Shown here piece by piece: positions 1 to 12,419 of a stretch of 40,503 nt of DNA. The number at the start of each line of letters is the position of its first letter. Position 1 is the stretch's first letter. A program made the translations under genes and the position numbers. A model generated the notes under the pieces. It was not told the origin of the DNA, made no database searches, and saw only the letters and a program-made list of their open reading frames with translations. The DNA is taken from NCBI RefSeq assembly GCF_937138205.1, contig NZ_CAKZOT010000014.1, positions 1-40,503 on the forward strand. Reading direction: 5' to 3'. The stretch comes from an uncultured Rhodospira sp. GTDB lineage: Bacteria > Pseudomonadota > Alphaproteobacteria > Rhodospirillales > Rhodospirillaceae.

Positions 1-54
1 GAATGGGTGTCCGGATGTTGGTGGAATGGGTGTCCGGATGCCGTGGAATACGCA
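1..54. mobile_element. End of an IS21-like insertion sequence (terminal repeats)
   Basis: Two perfect copies of GAATGGGTGTCCGGATG lie at 1-17 and 24-40, and a degenerate third (GAATACGCA) at 46-54. The spacing is 22-23 bp. IS21-family elements are known for multiple short repeats inside each end and for termini of the form TG...CA; the array here ends in CA at 53-54, where base composition switches to AT-rich. The element body lies outside the window, so neither istA/istB nor the target duplication can be seen. The family call rests on remembered repeat style, not on a transposase. Confidence 0.6.
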
Positions 55-334
55 GTGGATTGCGCATTGTCGCGCAACATTCTCTAAAGTTAATAAAAAA
101 CTCCGCCACTTCTCCATAGTTTTTGCGCACGCACATTTCCTGTGGTGCCAATAATGTCACGTTCACAATTTTGCCGCGTGACTTTTTGGCTTCAACAAAT
201 TTCCCGATTGCGCCGCCCCTGGAAAATTTCTCAGAACTAAGTCTCTCCCTACTATTCTTATGCTTCAACCTATTTTGCCGCCGAAGCAAAATTGACCGAT
301 GTCTTTTCCTCTGCTTGCTCGATAGCTTTTTCAT
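55..334 (-). pseudogene. 5' fragment of an AT-rich gene cut by the IS21-like end
   Basis: An open frame starts with ATG at 334 and stays open to the window edge, about 93 codons before the IS repeats begin. The first 30 residues are extremely Lys/Arg-rich (MKKLSSKQRKRHRSILLRRQ...). They are followed by a mixed segment (NVTLLAPQEMCVRKNYGEVA) with alternating hydrophobic spacing. This looks like the start of a small family with a basic tail and a STAS-like fold, but that is a weak impression. Codon use is far more AT-rich than parE next door, suggesting transfer. Translation would continue into the IS repeats, so the product is a chimera or is not made. No good Shine-Dalgarno sequence precedes the ATG. 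The 73 bp up to the parE stop codon hold no clear terminator. Confidence 0.5.
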
Positions 335-407
335 ATCAGGGCACCAACAGACCTATCTTTCCTGCAATTCGAACAGAAATGGCACCACCTTAACGCTCAC
401 GCCCCCC

Positions 408-2402
<1,995 letters not shown>

Positions 2403-2410
2403 GGGCCGGG

Positions 2411-2439
2411 AGTATAGAGGCGCGGGCGTCGCCGAACAA
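2411..2439 (-). promoter_or_regulatory. Predicted sigma-70 promoter of parE, implying a leaderless transcript
   Basis: On the minus strand TTGTTC (2439-2434) and TATACT (2416-2411) are separated by exactly 17 bp. The -10 matches consensus at 5 of 6 positions, the -35 at 3 of 6. Only 8 nt separate the -10 from the parE ATG, so the expected start point is about 2 nt before the ATG. This agrees with the lack of a ribosome-binding site. Confidence 0.5.
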
Positions 2440-2473
2440 GGCGATCTGGTAGCCTGATGGCGGGCCGGCTACC

Positions 2474-3439
2474 CTATGTCGTGGTGTCGGGCCGGTGAGC
2501 GTCGTACACGCCTCGCCAGTCGAAGAACGGCGGCAACAAGTCGGGCGCCTGGAAATGCGCCGCCAGCGCCGGAATGGGGCAGAAGCCGGGGATCACCTCC
2601 AGCACCCGGTTGGTGGTGTTGCGCTCGGCGCCCTTGTGCGCCTTACGCTTCTCCTTGTGACCGACGTAGCGGGTGTTCTCGAAGCAGTCCCAGTGATCGC
2701 GCACCACCGACCCGTGGGTGAACAGGGTGTGGCTCATGTGCTGGGTGGTGCGCCAGCGCCGGTCCGCCCCCAGCACCACGTAACTGGGATAATGGTGGGT
2801 GTACAGCACGCGCTGTTCCTGTGGGTGCAGCATCATGGGGCCGCCGGTGGCGGCGTGGACCTGTCGGGAGAACCCGACCATGGAGGCGATGGCCTCCAGC
2901 GTGTGCAGGTAGTCGTCCTCGACGAAATATACTAGGCGGTCGGCCCCGGCGGCACGGCGGAACTGGGCGTGCAGCACCGGCCCGGCCAGGGTGTCCTCGG
3001 GCGTGCGCAGGGTCCAGGGGACGGTCAGGGCGCCCAGAACGGACTCGATGTGGGCGCGGGCGTCGGGGTCGGAGCGGTCGTCGTCCACCTCGACCGTGAG
3101 ATCCGACAGGCCGGCGGTCGCGGCGGCGTGGTTGACGCTGGCCACCAGCGAGCCCAGGCAGGCCAGCACCGCCGTCTCCTGCGGCGCGTCGACGATGGGG
3201 TGGACGCGCGCGCGGCGCGCCCCGCGCAGGCAGGTGCGGACCATCACCGTCAGGGCATCGGGCGGCGCCGTCCCGTCGCCGGCGCGGTCGAACAGGGCCT
3301 GGGCGGCGGCCAGATTGCCGTCGGTGTCGATCCGCTCCAGGGCCTTGACCGGGCGCAGGTGGACCTGTCCGGACCGGACGATGCGGTAACCCTGGGGGCG
3401 GACCACCAAGCGGTCGAGGAGTCGCAGGAGTTCGTTCAT
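2474..3439 (-). CDS. Putative GT-A-fold glycosyltransferase, orphan
   Basis: A 321-residue cytosolic protein not firmly recognised. It has no signal peptide or membrane segment. YFVEDDYLH at 171-179 looks like the DxD-type metal/nucleotide-sugar motif closing a GT-A Rossmann half. The preceding segment (LSDLTVEVDDDRSD, 111-124, then a helix and PWTLRTPED) has the strand-helix rhythm of that fold. The C-terminal half is rich in aromatic and His residues (YTHHYPSYV, RDHWDCFENTRYVG). The frame is open further upstream to 3700, but that extension is AT-rich and lacks the codon bias of the rest, so the ATG at 3439 is preferred although no Shine-Dalgarno sequence is visible. It precedes parE by 71 bp on the same strand, but parE appears to have its own promoter. 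Substrate unknown. Confidence 0.5.
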   Translation of the reverse strand: MNELLRLLDRLVVRPQGYRIVRSGQVHLRPVKALERIDTDGNLAAAQALFDRAGDGTAPPDALTVMVRTCLRGARRARVHPIVDAPQETAVLACLGSLVASVNHAAATAGLSDLTVEVDDDRSDPDARAHIESVLGALTVPWTLRTPEDTLAGPVLHAQFRRAAGADRLVYFVEDDYLHTLEAIASMVGFSRQVHAATGGPMMLHPQEQRVLYTHHYPSYVVLGADRRWRTTQHMSHTLFTHGSVVRDHWDCFENTRYVGHKEKRKAHKGAERNTTNRVLEVIPGFCPIPALAAHFQAPDLLPPFFDWRGVYDAHRPDTTT

Positions 3440-3590
3440 GGGCAGAACACCATAGAAATACGGCTCGGTTAGCTCCAATATGGATCCGCCATGACGAAAG
3501 GGTCCAGCCACTGACTCGAGTTCACAGCTATAGATCGTTTTTTTCGTTTTGCAGTGCCACGAGTTGATTGCGTTTCGGGGAATTTTGGGT

Positions 3591-4475
3591 ATGTCAATTA
3601 TGAAAATAGAGTTCGGATATCTCCCGCGAAGGTTCAATATGAAATCTGGGCCTATATCAATAGAAACGTTACCGGATTTGAGTGAAAAAATTAGTTCCAT
3701 AGAATCCGATGAAAGAGTGTATAATGGATGGCTTCACATTGGGTGTGGTTCGCGCGTTTTTGGGCTGCCAAAAACACACTACTTGTGCCACGAAGGATGT
3801 GATGATAGCGCGAAAATTGGTTTTTTGGTCTGGGGTTTGTCGTTCTTCACTGGGATGAGACTGACCACAACTGAAGCGGGCTTTCTGGATGCTACTCCCA
3901 TTAAAATGCATTCATTGGTTGATTTCCACACAACCGACAGCACCCTCGGGACAGCCTTGGAGCTTTGTGAGACCTTTTGGAACAACAACAAACACATAGA
4001 AAAACACGTGAAATGGTGGGCTGCCGCCGTTCATGCCTTGTTTCTCAGTAAAAACCCAAAAAATCTACAGTTTGAGAGCTTTATTCTCCTTTATATTGCC
4101 CTTGATGCGTGCGCCGCTTTGACAGAGCCGCTTCGTGAACGAAAAAGACCAGTGCACAACAAAAGAATTGATTGGATGTGTTCTGAGTTTGGCATTCCGG
4201 TGCCGGAATGGGCATCCTTATTGAAAAGCGAGAATGAAAATGAAAGCGAAAGATCAACAATCTCCGTTCTCCGTAACGCACTCATTCATGAAGCGCTGTT
4301 TCTTGATGAACCTCTTGGATTTGCTTTGCACGGGATCGGCACCAATCAAAACATAACTCTTGAGATGCAGGGACTGGTTTGTCGTTTACTGGTAGCTTTG
4401 ATTGGTGGGGGCAGTGCTGATTACATTCATACACCAGTAAGCACGCGGATGGCATATGGTCTCAGACTTGCATAA
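3591..4475 (+). CDS. Orphan HEPN-like (ApeA-type) protein in an AT-rich island
   Basis: About 294 residues from the ATG at 3591 (a second ATG at 3600 is possible; a TTG at 3549 would add 14 residues). GGGG at 3577-3580 may be the ribosome-binding site. Near the C-terminus RNALIH (Arg228-His233) matches the R-x4-H motif of HEPN ribonucleases. It is preceded by a helical stretch (FILLYIALDACAALTEPL) like the helices of large HEPN proteins found in abortive-infection systems. The N-terminal part (WLHIGCGSRVFGLPK) is unassigned. HEPN proteins usually cut RNA and act as toxins or defence effectors; that role is inferred. Base composition is much lower in GC than both neighbours, which points to horizontal transfer. 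No antitoxin (MNT-type nucleotidyltransferase) or other partner lies beside it, so it is either a self-contained effector or an orphan. No strong terminator follows. Confidence 0.55.
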   Translation: MSIMKIEFGYLPRRFNMKSGPISIETLPDLSEKISSIESDERVYNGWLHIGCGSRVFGLPKTHYLCHEGCDDSAKIGFLVWGLSFFTGMRLTTTEAGFLDATPIKMHSLVDFHTTDSTLGTALELCETFWNNNKHIEKHVKWWAAAVHALFLSKNPKNLQFESFILLYIALDACAALTEPLRERKRPVHNKRIDWMCSEFGIPVPEWASLLKSENENESERSTISVLRNALIHEALFLDEPLGFALHGIGTNQNITLEMQGLVCRLLVALIGGGSADYIHTPVSTRMAYGLRLA

Positions 4476-4614
4476 AAAACTCAATTGTACACATGGGTCT
4501 TTTTTGCTCACGCTTTAATATCCGGTGAATTTGCCATTTTTCGTTGCATAGCCTTGAGGCGAAACACAAGAGATATGTGGCGGCGATGAGATTTGACACT
4601 GCACGAGGCACCAC

Positions 4615-5037
4615 ATGACCGACCAGGACCGACCGCACGGCGTCGTTTCCATCCGCACTATCGCCATGCCGGCCGACACCAACCCGCACGGCGACATCTT
4701 CGGCGGCTGGGTCATGAGCCAGATGGACCTGGCCGGCGGCAGCCATGCCCGCGCCCTGTCGCAGGGGCGGGTGGCGACCATCGCCGTCGACGGCTTCACC
4801 TTTCACCGGCCCGTCGCCGTCGGCGGCGAGGTGACCTGCTACACGCGGCTTGTGAAGGTCGGACGCACCTCGCTGACCCTGAAGGTCGAAGCCTGGGCGC
4901 GCCGGGCCGAGGTCAACACTTGCGAGAAAGTGACCGAGGGCACCTTCGTGTTCGTCGCCCTGGACGGCGACGGCCGCCCCCGGCCGGTGCCCGACGGCGC
5001 CGCCGCGCGCGAGGCCGCGCTTCTGAACGGGCCGTGA
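4615..5037 (+). CDS. yciA: Acyl-CoA thioesterase, YciA-like hotdog fold
   Basis: A 140-residue cytosolic thioesterase that hydrolyses acyl-CoA to free CoA and acid. The family signature is clear: MPADTNPHGDIFGGWVMSQMD at 18-38, containing the catalytic Asp27 and the GGW turn that starts the long hotdog helix. A second conserved stretch, TIAVDGFTFHRPV, covers the core strand and dimer interface. Length is normal for single-hotdog YciA enzymes, which work as hexamers. GAGG at 4605-4608, 6 nt before the ATG, fixes the start. It is the first gene of a plus-strand run; the next gene begins 87 bp later. The gene returns to high GC right after the AT-rich HEPN gene. Exact acyl preference cannot be read from the sequence. 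Confidence 0.88.
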   Translation: MTDQDRPHGVVSIRTIAMPADTNPHGDIFGGWVMSQMDLAGGSHARALSQGRVATIAVDGFTFHRPVAVGGEVTCYTRLVKVGRTSLTLKVEAWARRAEVNTCEKVTEGTFVFVALDGDGRPRPVPDGAAAREAALLNGP

Positions 5038-5124
5038 TCCCCAACCATGTTTCCCAGCCTTGATCCCCTGGAGCGCGCCGCGTACCAAGGCGGTCTCGCC
5101 GCGTCGACGTCCGCATGAGGGCCC

Positions 5125-5826
5125 ATGCCCGATCCCGTCCTGATCGTCGTCCACCAGCCGCACTCGGATCCGGGACGGGTCGGCGCCATGCTGCGCGCGC
5201 GCGGCCACGCGCTGGATCGGCGCTGTCCGCTGCATGGCGACGCGCTGCCGGAGGACCTGTCGGGATACGCCGGCACGGTGGTCTTCGGCGGCCCGATGAG
5301 CGCCAACGACGACCACCTGCCGGGCCTGCGCGACGAACTGCGCCTGATCGACCGGGCGCTGGCGCGGGATCATCCGCTGCTGGGCATCTGTCTGGGCGGA
5401 CAGATGATGGCCCGCGTGCTGGGCGGGCGGGTGGCTCGCCGGCCCGACGCGCGCGTCGAGATCGGCTACTATCCGATCCAGGGAACGGGCGAGGGCCGGC
5501 GGATGGGTCTGTTCGACGGCGAGATGGGCGTGTACCAGTGGCACCAGGAAGGCTTCGACCTGCCCGTGGGCGCCCGGCTGCTGGCGCGCGGTGGGGACTA
5601 TCCGAACCAAGCCTTCGCGGTGGGGCGCAACGGCTATGGCCTCCAGTTCCACCCGGAGGTCACGCACGAGATGATGGAACGCTGGATGAGCAAGGCCGGG
5701 CACATGCTGACCTGGCCGGGCGCGCGCGACGCCGCCGCGCATCGGGCCGGCCGCGCGCGCCACGACGCCGCGCTCGGCCGCTGGCTGGGGCGGTTCCTGG
5801 ATCGGTGGCTGACGCGGGACCGGTGA
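5125..5826 (+). CDS. Class I glutamine amidotransferase domain protein
   Basis: A 233-residue stand-alone GATase1. The nucleophile elbow is GICLGGQ with catalytic Cys89, and the His-Glu of the triad are in GLQFHPEV near residue 175. An oxyanion-type GGP motif (VFGGPMSAND) lies near 55. Such stand-alone enzymes resemble the glutaminase half of GMP synthase; many act as putative gamma-glutamyl hydrolases or transfer ammonia to unknown partners. No synthetase partner is adjacent. The last 45 residues are Arg/Ala-rich and helical. The ATG at 5125 gives a normal N-terminus (MPDPVLIVVHQ). The following gene starts 54 bp downstream with its own strong ribosome-binding site. A second, different GATase1 lies at 36141. 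Confidence 0.85.
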   Translation: MPDPVLIVVHQPHSDPGRVGAMLRARGHALDRRCPLHGDALPEDLSGYAGTVVFGGPMSANDDHLPGLRDELRLIDRALARDHPLLGICLGGQMMARVLGGRVARRPDARVEIGYYPIQGTGEGRRMGLFDGEMGVYQWHQEGFDLPVGARLLARGGDYPNQAFAVGRNGYGLQFHPEVTHEMMERWMSKAGHMLTWPGARDAAAHRAGRARHDAALGRWLGRFLDRWLTRDR

Positions 5827-5880
5827 CGATCCTGGTCGGTGACGGCCACGCCAAAAATAACGGGGGATGGAGGGACCACA

Positions 5881-7455
5881 ATGATCGGAGCCGTTGCCGC
5901 CCTGGGGCGGCCGTTTGTCCACGCGCGGGTCGCCTTCGGGTTTGTCGCGCTGCTGCTGGCCGGTGTGGTCGCCCTGCAGGTCTGGCTGCAGACCGGCGGG
6001 CGCAACGACGACGCCGAGCTGCTGCTGTTCTCGCAGACGCTGGCGCTGGGCTATGACCCGCTCAACCCGCCGCTGGTGGTGTGGCTGCACTGGCTGATCG
6101 CCCAAGCACTTGGTCCGGCCTTGGGGGCGACGCTGCTGTCGACGCGCGTGCTGGTGGCCGTGCTGCTGTTCGCCGCCTATCCGCTGGCTTGGCGGGCGAC
6201 GCGCCACCTGACACCCGACCGGGGCATGGCCACGCTGGCCGGCCTGTCGCTGGCCGGGCTGGTGGCCTGGAACTGGGCGCCGCACCTCAACCTGACCCAC
6301 ACCCTCGCCCTGACCACCGCCAGTTTCGCCCTGCTGTGGGCGGCGCTGCGGGTACTGCACCGACCAAGCTGGAGCGCATGGCTCCTGCTCGGCCTGATCG
6401 CCGGCCTGGGCCTGCTGACCAAGTACAGCTTCGTGCTGGTGCTGGGGGCGGTGGTCCTGGCGGCGCTGGTCGCGCCGACGACGCGGGCCGTGCTGGGCAC
6501 CTGGAAGATGCTTGTGGCGGTGCTGGTGGCGGCCGTGGTGGCGGCGCCGCACTATGTGTGGCTGCTGCTGCACTGGCGCACGGCCCTGCCGCTGTTCGAC
6601 CGCAAGCTGGACCTTGACCCCGCTCTGCCCGAGACCTGGGAGGCCGCCGTTCCGGGCCTGCTGGGCCTGGGGGAACACGCGCTGATGGTCCTGTTGCCGG
6701 CGGTGGCCGTGGCCCTGCTGCTGTTCCTGCCGGCGGCCGGGCGGGCGCTGGGCCGGCCGGAGCCGATCGCCCCGGTCACCCGCGCCAAGAAGCGGTTCGC
6801 CTGGCTGGTGCCGGTGCTGTTCCTGATCGAGCTTCTGATTCTGGTCGGTGTGTTCGGCATGACGCTGAAGCCGCACCACGTCTATCCGCTGATCCTGGTG
6901 GTGGTGCCGCTGTTCGCTTGGTTGGCGCGCGGCCGCCCGGGGCCGACCGCGCAGGGGCTGTTCGCTTTGGTGACGGTGCTGCTGGCGCTGGCGGTGCCGG
7001 TGTTCCTGGCCCGCTTCATCGTCGTCGACACGGCCCAAACCTGCGAGGGCAAGTGCAACATCGTCCTGCCGTACGAGACCTATGCGGCCGACCTGAAGGA
7101 TGCCGGGTTTGAGGGCGGAACGGTGGTGCTGCTGGGGCGGGTCCATTTCATGCCGCTGGAGAACCTGCGCAGCCACCTGCCGCCGGCCCGTTTCGTGCGC
7201 CCTGCCGATTCGCAGAAGGCCGGATTCGCGCCCCCGGCGAACGCGACGGCGGGGGACTGCCTCGTTCTTTGGCCGGCCGACAGGATGCCGGACATGGTGG
7301 ACCTGTTGCGCGCGGACGGTGTTCCGGGCCAAGAGGCGACCCTGCCCGAGGACGCGGTGGTTGGGCAGAGCTCCGATGCCCTGGCCCATTCCGACCGCCC
7401 GGCGCCGACGCTGGGGTACGCCCTGGTGAAGGGCGGGGTCGGTCTCTGTCGATAG
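5881..7455 (+). CDS. Membrane glycosyltransferase, ArnT/PMT-like (GT39-type)
   Basis: A 524-residue integral membrane protein with about ten hydrophobic segments. The first helix (FGFVALLLAGVVALQVWLQ) is followed by the periplasmic loop GGRNDDAELLLFSQ, where the paired Asp match the catalytic acidic motif of ArnT/protein-O-mannosyltransferase enzymes. The sequence YDPLNPPLVVWLHW is also typical. These enzymes move a sugar from a polyprenyl-phosphate donor to lipid A or another acceptor on the outer face of the inner membrane. A C-terminal soluble part (about 390-524) carries Cys pairs (TCEGKCN). The ATG at 5881 is chosen over an in-frame GTG at 5839 because GGAGGG at 5869-5874 sits 6 nt upstream. 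Acceptor and donor are not identifiable. A strong hairpin follows 12 bp after the stop. Confidence 0.85.
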   Translation: MIGAVAALGRPFVHARVAFGFVALLLAGVVALQVWLQTGGRNDDAELLLFSQTLALGYDPLNPPLVVWLHWLIAQALGPALGATLLSTRVLVAVLLFAAYPLAWRATRHLTPDRGMATLAGLSLAGLVAWNWAPHLNLTHTLALTTASFALLWAALRVLHRPSWSAWLLLGLIAGLGLLTKYSFVLVLGAVVLAALVAPTTRAVLGTWKMLVAVLVAAVVAAPHYVWLLLHWRTALPLFDRKLDLDPALPETWEAAVPGLLGLGEHALMVLLPAVAVALLLFLPAAGRALGRPEPIAPVTRAKKRFAWLVPVLFLIELLILVGVFGMTLKPHHVYPLILVVVPLFAWLARGRPGPTAQGLFALVTVLLALAVPVFLARFIVVDTAQTCEGKCNIVLPYETYAADLKDAGFEGGTVVLLGRVHFMPLENLRSHLPPARFVRPADSQKAGFAPPANATAGDCLVLWPADRMPDMVDLLRADGVPGQEATLPEDAVVGQSSDALAHSDRPAPTLGYALVKGGVGLCR

Positions 7456-7467
7456 GGCGCGGTGCCC

Positions 7468-7504
7468 TGCGGACGAAACCGGATCCGGAACGGTTTCGTC
7501 CGCA
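7468..7504 (+). terminator. 14-bp perfect hairpin after the GT39-like gene
   Basis: TGCGGACGAAACCG (7468-7481) is the exact reverse complement of 7491-7504, with a 9-nt loop. It begins 12 bp after the stop codon. There is no immediate T-run, but TTCCTTCTTTT follows at 7520-7530. It most likely ends the upstream transcript before the dnaN promoter; an operator role is also possible because the stem is perfectly symmetrical. Confidence 0.55.
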
Positions 7505-7549
7505 CGTCGGTTCGGGCATTTCCTTCTTTTGGCGTGCGAATCCCACCGC

Positions 7550-7555
7550 TATACT
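7550..7555 (+). promoter_or_regulatory. Candidate -10 box for the dnaN-recF-gyrB operon
   Basis: TATACT at 7550-7555 is the same -10 variant as in front of parE and lies 57 bp before dnaN, downstream of the hairpin at 7468-7504. The -35 is poor: TTTGGC at 7528-7533 gives a 16-bp spacer. Low-confidence single-site call. Confidence 0.3.
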
Positions 7556-7611
7556 GTGCGGCCCGCGCCGGGCTGTCCGGTGCCGTCCTCCCTCGTGACA
7601 ACGACCCGGCC

Positions 7612-8730
7612 ATGCAGCTGACCATCGAGCGTTCCGCCCTGCTCAAGTCCCTGGGGCACATCCAAAGCGTTGTCGAGCGCCGCACCACCATCCCCATCCT
7701 GTCCAACGTCAGGCTGGACGCGCACGACGGCGCGCTGGGCCTGAACGCCACCGACATGGACCTGGAGATCGCGGAATCGGTCGGCGGCGAGGTGGCCCAG
7801 GCGGGCGCCTCGACAGCCCCGGCGCACACGCTTTACGACATCGTCCGCAAGCTGCCCGATGGCGCCCAGGTCGAACTGACCCTGAACGGCGAGGCCGACC
7901 GGCTCGTCCTGCGCTCGGGCCGCTCGCGCTTCAACCTCGCCTGCCTGCCGGTCGAGGACTTCCCGGTCATGAGCGCGGGCAGCTACAGCCATGCCTTCTC
8001 GCTGTCGGCGGCCGACCTGCGCGGCATGATCGACCGCACGCGCTTCGCCATCTCGACCGAGGAAACGCGCTATTACCTGAACGGCATCCACCTGCACGCC
8101 ACCACCAGCGACGGCGTGCCCGTGCTGCGCGCCGTGGCCACCGACGGCCACCGGCTGGCGCGGGTCGAGGTGCCCCTGCCCGAGGGCGCGGCCGGAATGC
8201 CGGGCATCATCGTGCCGCGCAAGGCCGTCGCGGAGCTGCGCAAGCTGATCGACGAGACCGGCATGGACGTCGCCGTCTCGCTGTCCGAGACCAAGATCCG
8301 CTTCGCCTTCGACGACAGCGTGCTGGTCTCAAAGCTGATCGACGGCACCTTTCCCGACTATGAACGCGTCATCCCGATCAACAACGACAAGGTCGTCGAG
8401 GTGGACTGCGCCACCCTGGCCAAGGCCGTCGACCGCGTCTCCGCCATCTCGACCGAAAAGTCGCGGGCGGTGAAGATGACGGTCGAGAAGGGGCAGATCA
8501 CGCTGTCGGCCAGCAGCCCCGACGCAGGCAGCGCGGTCGAGGAGATCGAGGCCAGCTACGACGGACCGCCCATCGAGATCGGCTTCAACAGCCGCTATCT
8601 GCTGGACATCCTGAGCCAGATCGAGGGCGACGCGGTGCGCCTGATCATGGCCGACGCCTCGGCGCCGACCATCCTGCGCGATGTCGCCGACGGCTCGGCG
8701 GTCTACGTCCTCATGCCCATGAGGGTGTGA
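7612..8730 (+). CDS. dnaN: DNA polymerase III beta sliding clamp
   Basis: The 372-residue ring-forming clamp that tethers DNA polymerase III to DNA and serves as a docking hub for replication and repair proteins. The N-terminus MQLTIERSALLKSLGHIQSV and the stretch VVERRTTIPILSNV are diagnostic. The three similar domains each span about 120 residues, and the C-terminus YVLMPMRV contains the Met-Pro-Met-Arg ending that lines the protein-binding pocket. The ATG at 7612 is chosen because homology begins there, although the frame is open from 7462. First gene of a tight dnaN-recF-gyrB operon (13 bp to recF). dnaA is not immediately upstream, unlike the textbook dnaA-dnaN order. Confidence 0.98.
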   Translation: MQLTIERSALLKSLGHIQSVVERRTTIPILSNVRLDAHDGALGLNATDMDLEIAESVGGEVAQAGASTAPAHTLYDIVRKLPDGAQVELTLNGEADRLVLRSGRSRFNLACLPVEDFPVMSAGSYSHAFSLSAADLRGMIDRTRFAISTEETRYYLNGIHLHATTSDGVPVLRAVATDGHRLARVEVPLPEGAAGMPGIIVPRKAVAELRKLIDETGMDVAVSLSETKIRFAFDDSVLVSKLIDGTFPDYERVIPINNDKVVEVDCATLAKAVDRVSAISTEKSRAVKMTVEKGQITLSASSPDAGSAVEEIEASYDGPPIEIGFNSRYLLDILSQIEGDAVRLIMADASAPTILRDVADGSAVYVLMPMRV

Positions 8731-8743
8731 CGGGGCGGATGTG

Positions 8744-9907
8744 ATGGCCGAGGCCGGATCGGGGCCGCCCGGCGCCCCCGGGGCCGCCACTCTTCCCGCC
8801 GTCACCCGTCTGACCCTGACGGACTTTCGCGGCTACCGGCGCCTGCGGCTGGAGGTCGAGCCGGCCGCCGTGGTGCTGACCGGCCCCAACGGCGCCGGCA
8901 AGACCAACGTGCTGGAGGCACTGTCGCTGCTCACCCCGGGCCGGGGCCTGCGCGCGGCGCGCCTGGGCGAGATCACGCGGCACGGCGCCGACTCCGGCGC
9001 CTGGGCGGTGGCCGCCACCGTGCGGACGGCCGAGGGCGCGGTCTCGCTGGGCACCGGCCTGGAGCCGAACAGCCCCACCGACCGCCGGGTGGTGCGCGTC
9101 GACGGCGAGACCATGCGCGGCCAGACGGTGCTGGGGGCGCATCTGGCGGCATTGTGGCTGGTGCCGGCCATGGACGGCCTGTTCCGCGACGGCGCGGGCG
9201 AGCGCCGCCGCTTTCTCGATCGGCTGGTGCAGGCGCTGGATCCGGACCACGCCGGCCGCTGCGCCGCGCACGCCCATGCCCTGCGCGAAAGGGGCCGGTT
9301 GCTGCGCGAGGGCCGCGCCGACCCCGCGTGGCTGGACGCGCTGGAGGACACCCTGGCCCGCCACGGTGTGGCCATCGCGGCGGCGCGGCGCGATCTGGTG
9401 GCGCGCCTGTCGATGGCCCTGGCCGAGGCCGAGGGGCCGTTCCCCGGCGCCGTCCTGGGGCTGGAGGGCTTGGCTGAGCAGGCGCTGGACTCGCAGCCGG
9501 CACTGACGGTCGAGGACCGCTTGCGCGAGGCCATGGCGGCGTCTCGCGCCGCCGATGCCGAGGCCGGCGGCACGACGCTGGGGCCGCACCGCACCGACCT
9601 GCTGGTGCGCCACGCCCGCCTCGACCGCCCGGCGGCCCAGTGCTCGACGGGTGAGCAGAAGGCCGTGCTCATCGCCCTGGTGCTGGCGCAGGCGCGGGTG
9701 GTGGCGGCGGCGCGCGGCGGGCCGCCGCTGCTGCTGCTGGACGAGGTGGTGGCCCATCTCGACGCCGAGCGGCGCGCCGCCCTGGCCGACGCGCTGGCGC
9801 GGCTGCGGGCGCAGGCCTGGCTGACCGGCACCGACGCCGCGCTGTTCGGCGATTTCGCCGATCAGGCGCAATTTGTCGGCCTGCGGGACGGCAATCTGGT
9901 AGACTGA
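8744..9907 (+). CDS. recF: DNA replication and repair protein RecF
   Basis: A 387-residue SMC-like ATPase that loads RecA at single-strand gaps with RecO and RecR. The Walker A motif GPNGAGKT is at 47-54, the ABC-type signature STGEQKAVLIAL near 303, and Walker B LLLLDEVVAHLD near 328. Residues 21-33 (TRLTLTDFRGYRR) match the usual N-terminus, so about 20 Ala/Gly/Pro-rich residues before it are extra. The ATG at 8744 and an overlapping GTG at 8741 are both possible. It begins 13 bp after dnaN and ends 30 bp before gyrB, the standard order. Confidence 0.97.
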   Translation: MAEAGSGPPGAPGAATLPAVTRLTLTDFRGYRRLRLEVEPAAVVLTGPNGAGKTNVLEALSLLTPGRGLRAARLGEITRHGADSGAWAVAATVRTAEGAVSLGTGLEPNSPTDRRVVRVDGETMRGQTVLGAHLAALWLVPAMDGLFRDGAGERRRFLDRLVQALDPDHAGRCAAHAHALRERGRLLREGRADPAWLDALEDTLARHGVAIAAARRDLVARLSMALAEAEGPFPGAVLGLEGLAEQALDSQPALTVEDRLREAMAASRAADAEAGGTTLGPHRTDLLVRHARLDRPAAQCSTGEQKAVLIALVLAQARVVAAARGGPPLLLLDEVVAHLDAERRAALADALARLRAQAWLTGTDAALFGDFADQAQFVGLRDGNLVD

Positions 9908-12349
<2,442 letters not shown>

Positions 12350-12378
12350 GGGACGCAGGGGCTCGGAAAAGAGTCGGC

Positions 12379-12397
12379 TTGCCGGACGGGGCGGCAA
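12379..12397. terminator. Weak hairpin between converging gyrB and kinase genes
   Basis: TTGCCG (12379-12384) pairs with CGGCAA (12392-12397) around a 7-nt loop. It lies 29 bp after the gyrB stop and 22 bp before the kinase stop on the other strand, where a shared terminator would be expected. There is no T-run on either strand, so this is only a candidate. Confidence 0.25.
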
Positions 12398-12419
12398 ACA
12401 CCATCCGACAACCTCCCTG

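Noticed and set aside
4462-7389. 975-codon minus-strand frame
   Set aside because: Antisense of the thioesterase, amidotransferase and GT39-like genes; composition is Gln/Arg/His-rich, typical of shadows.
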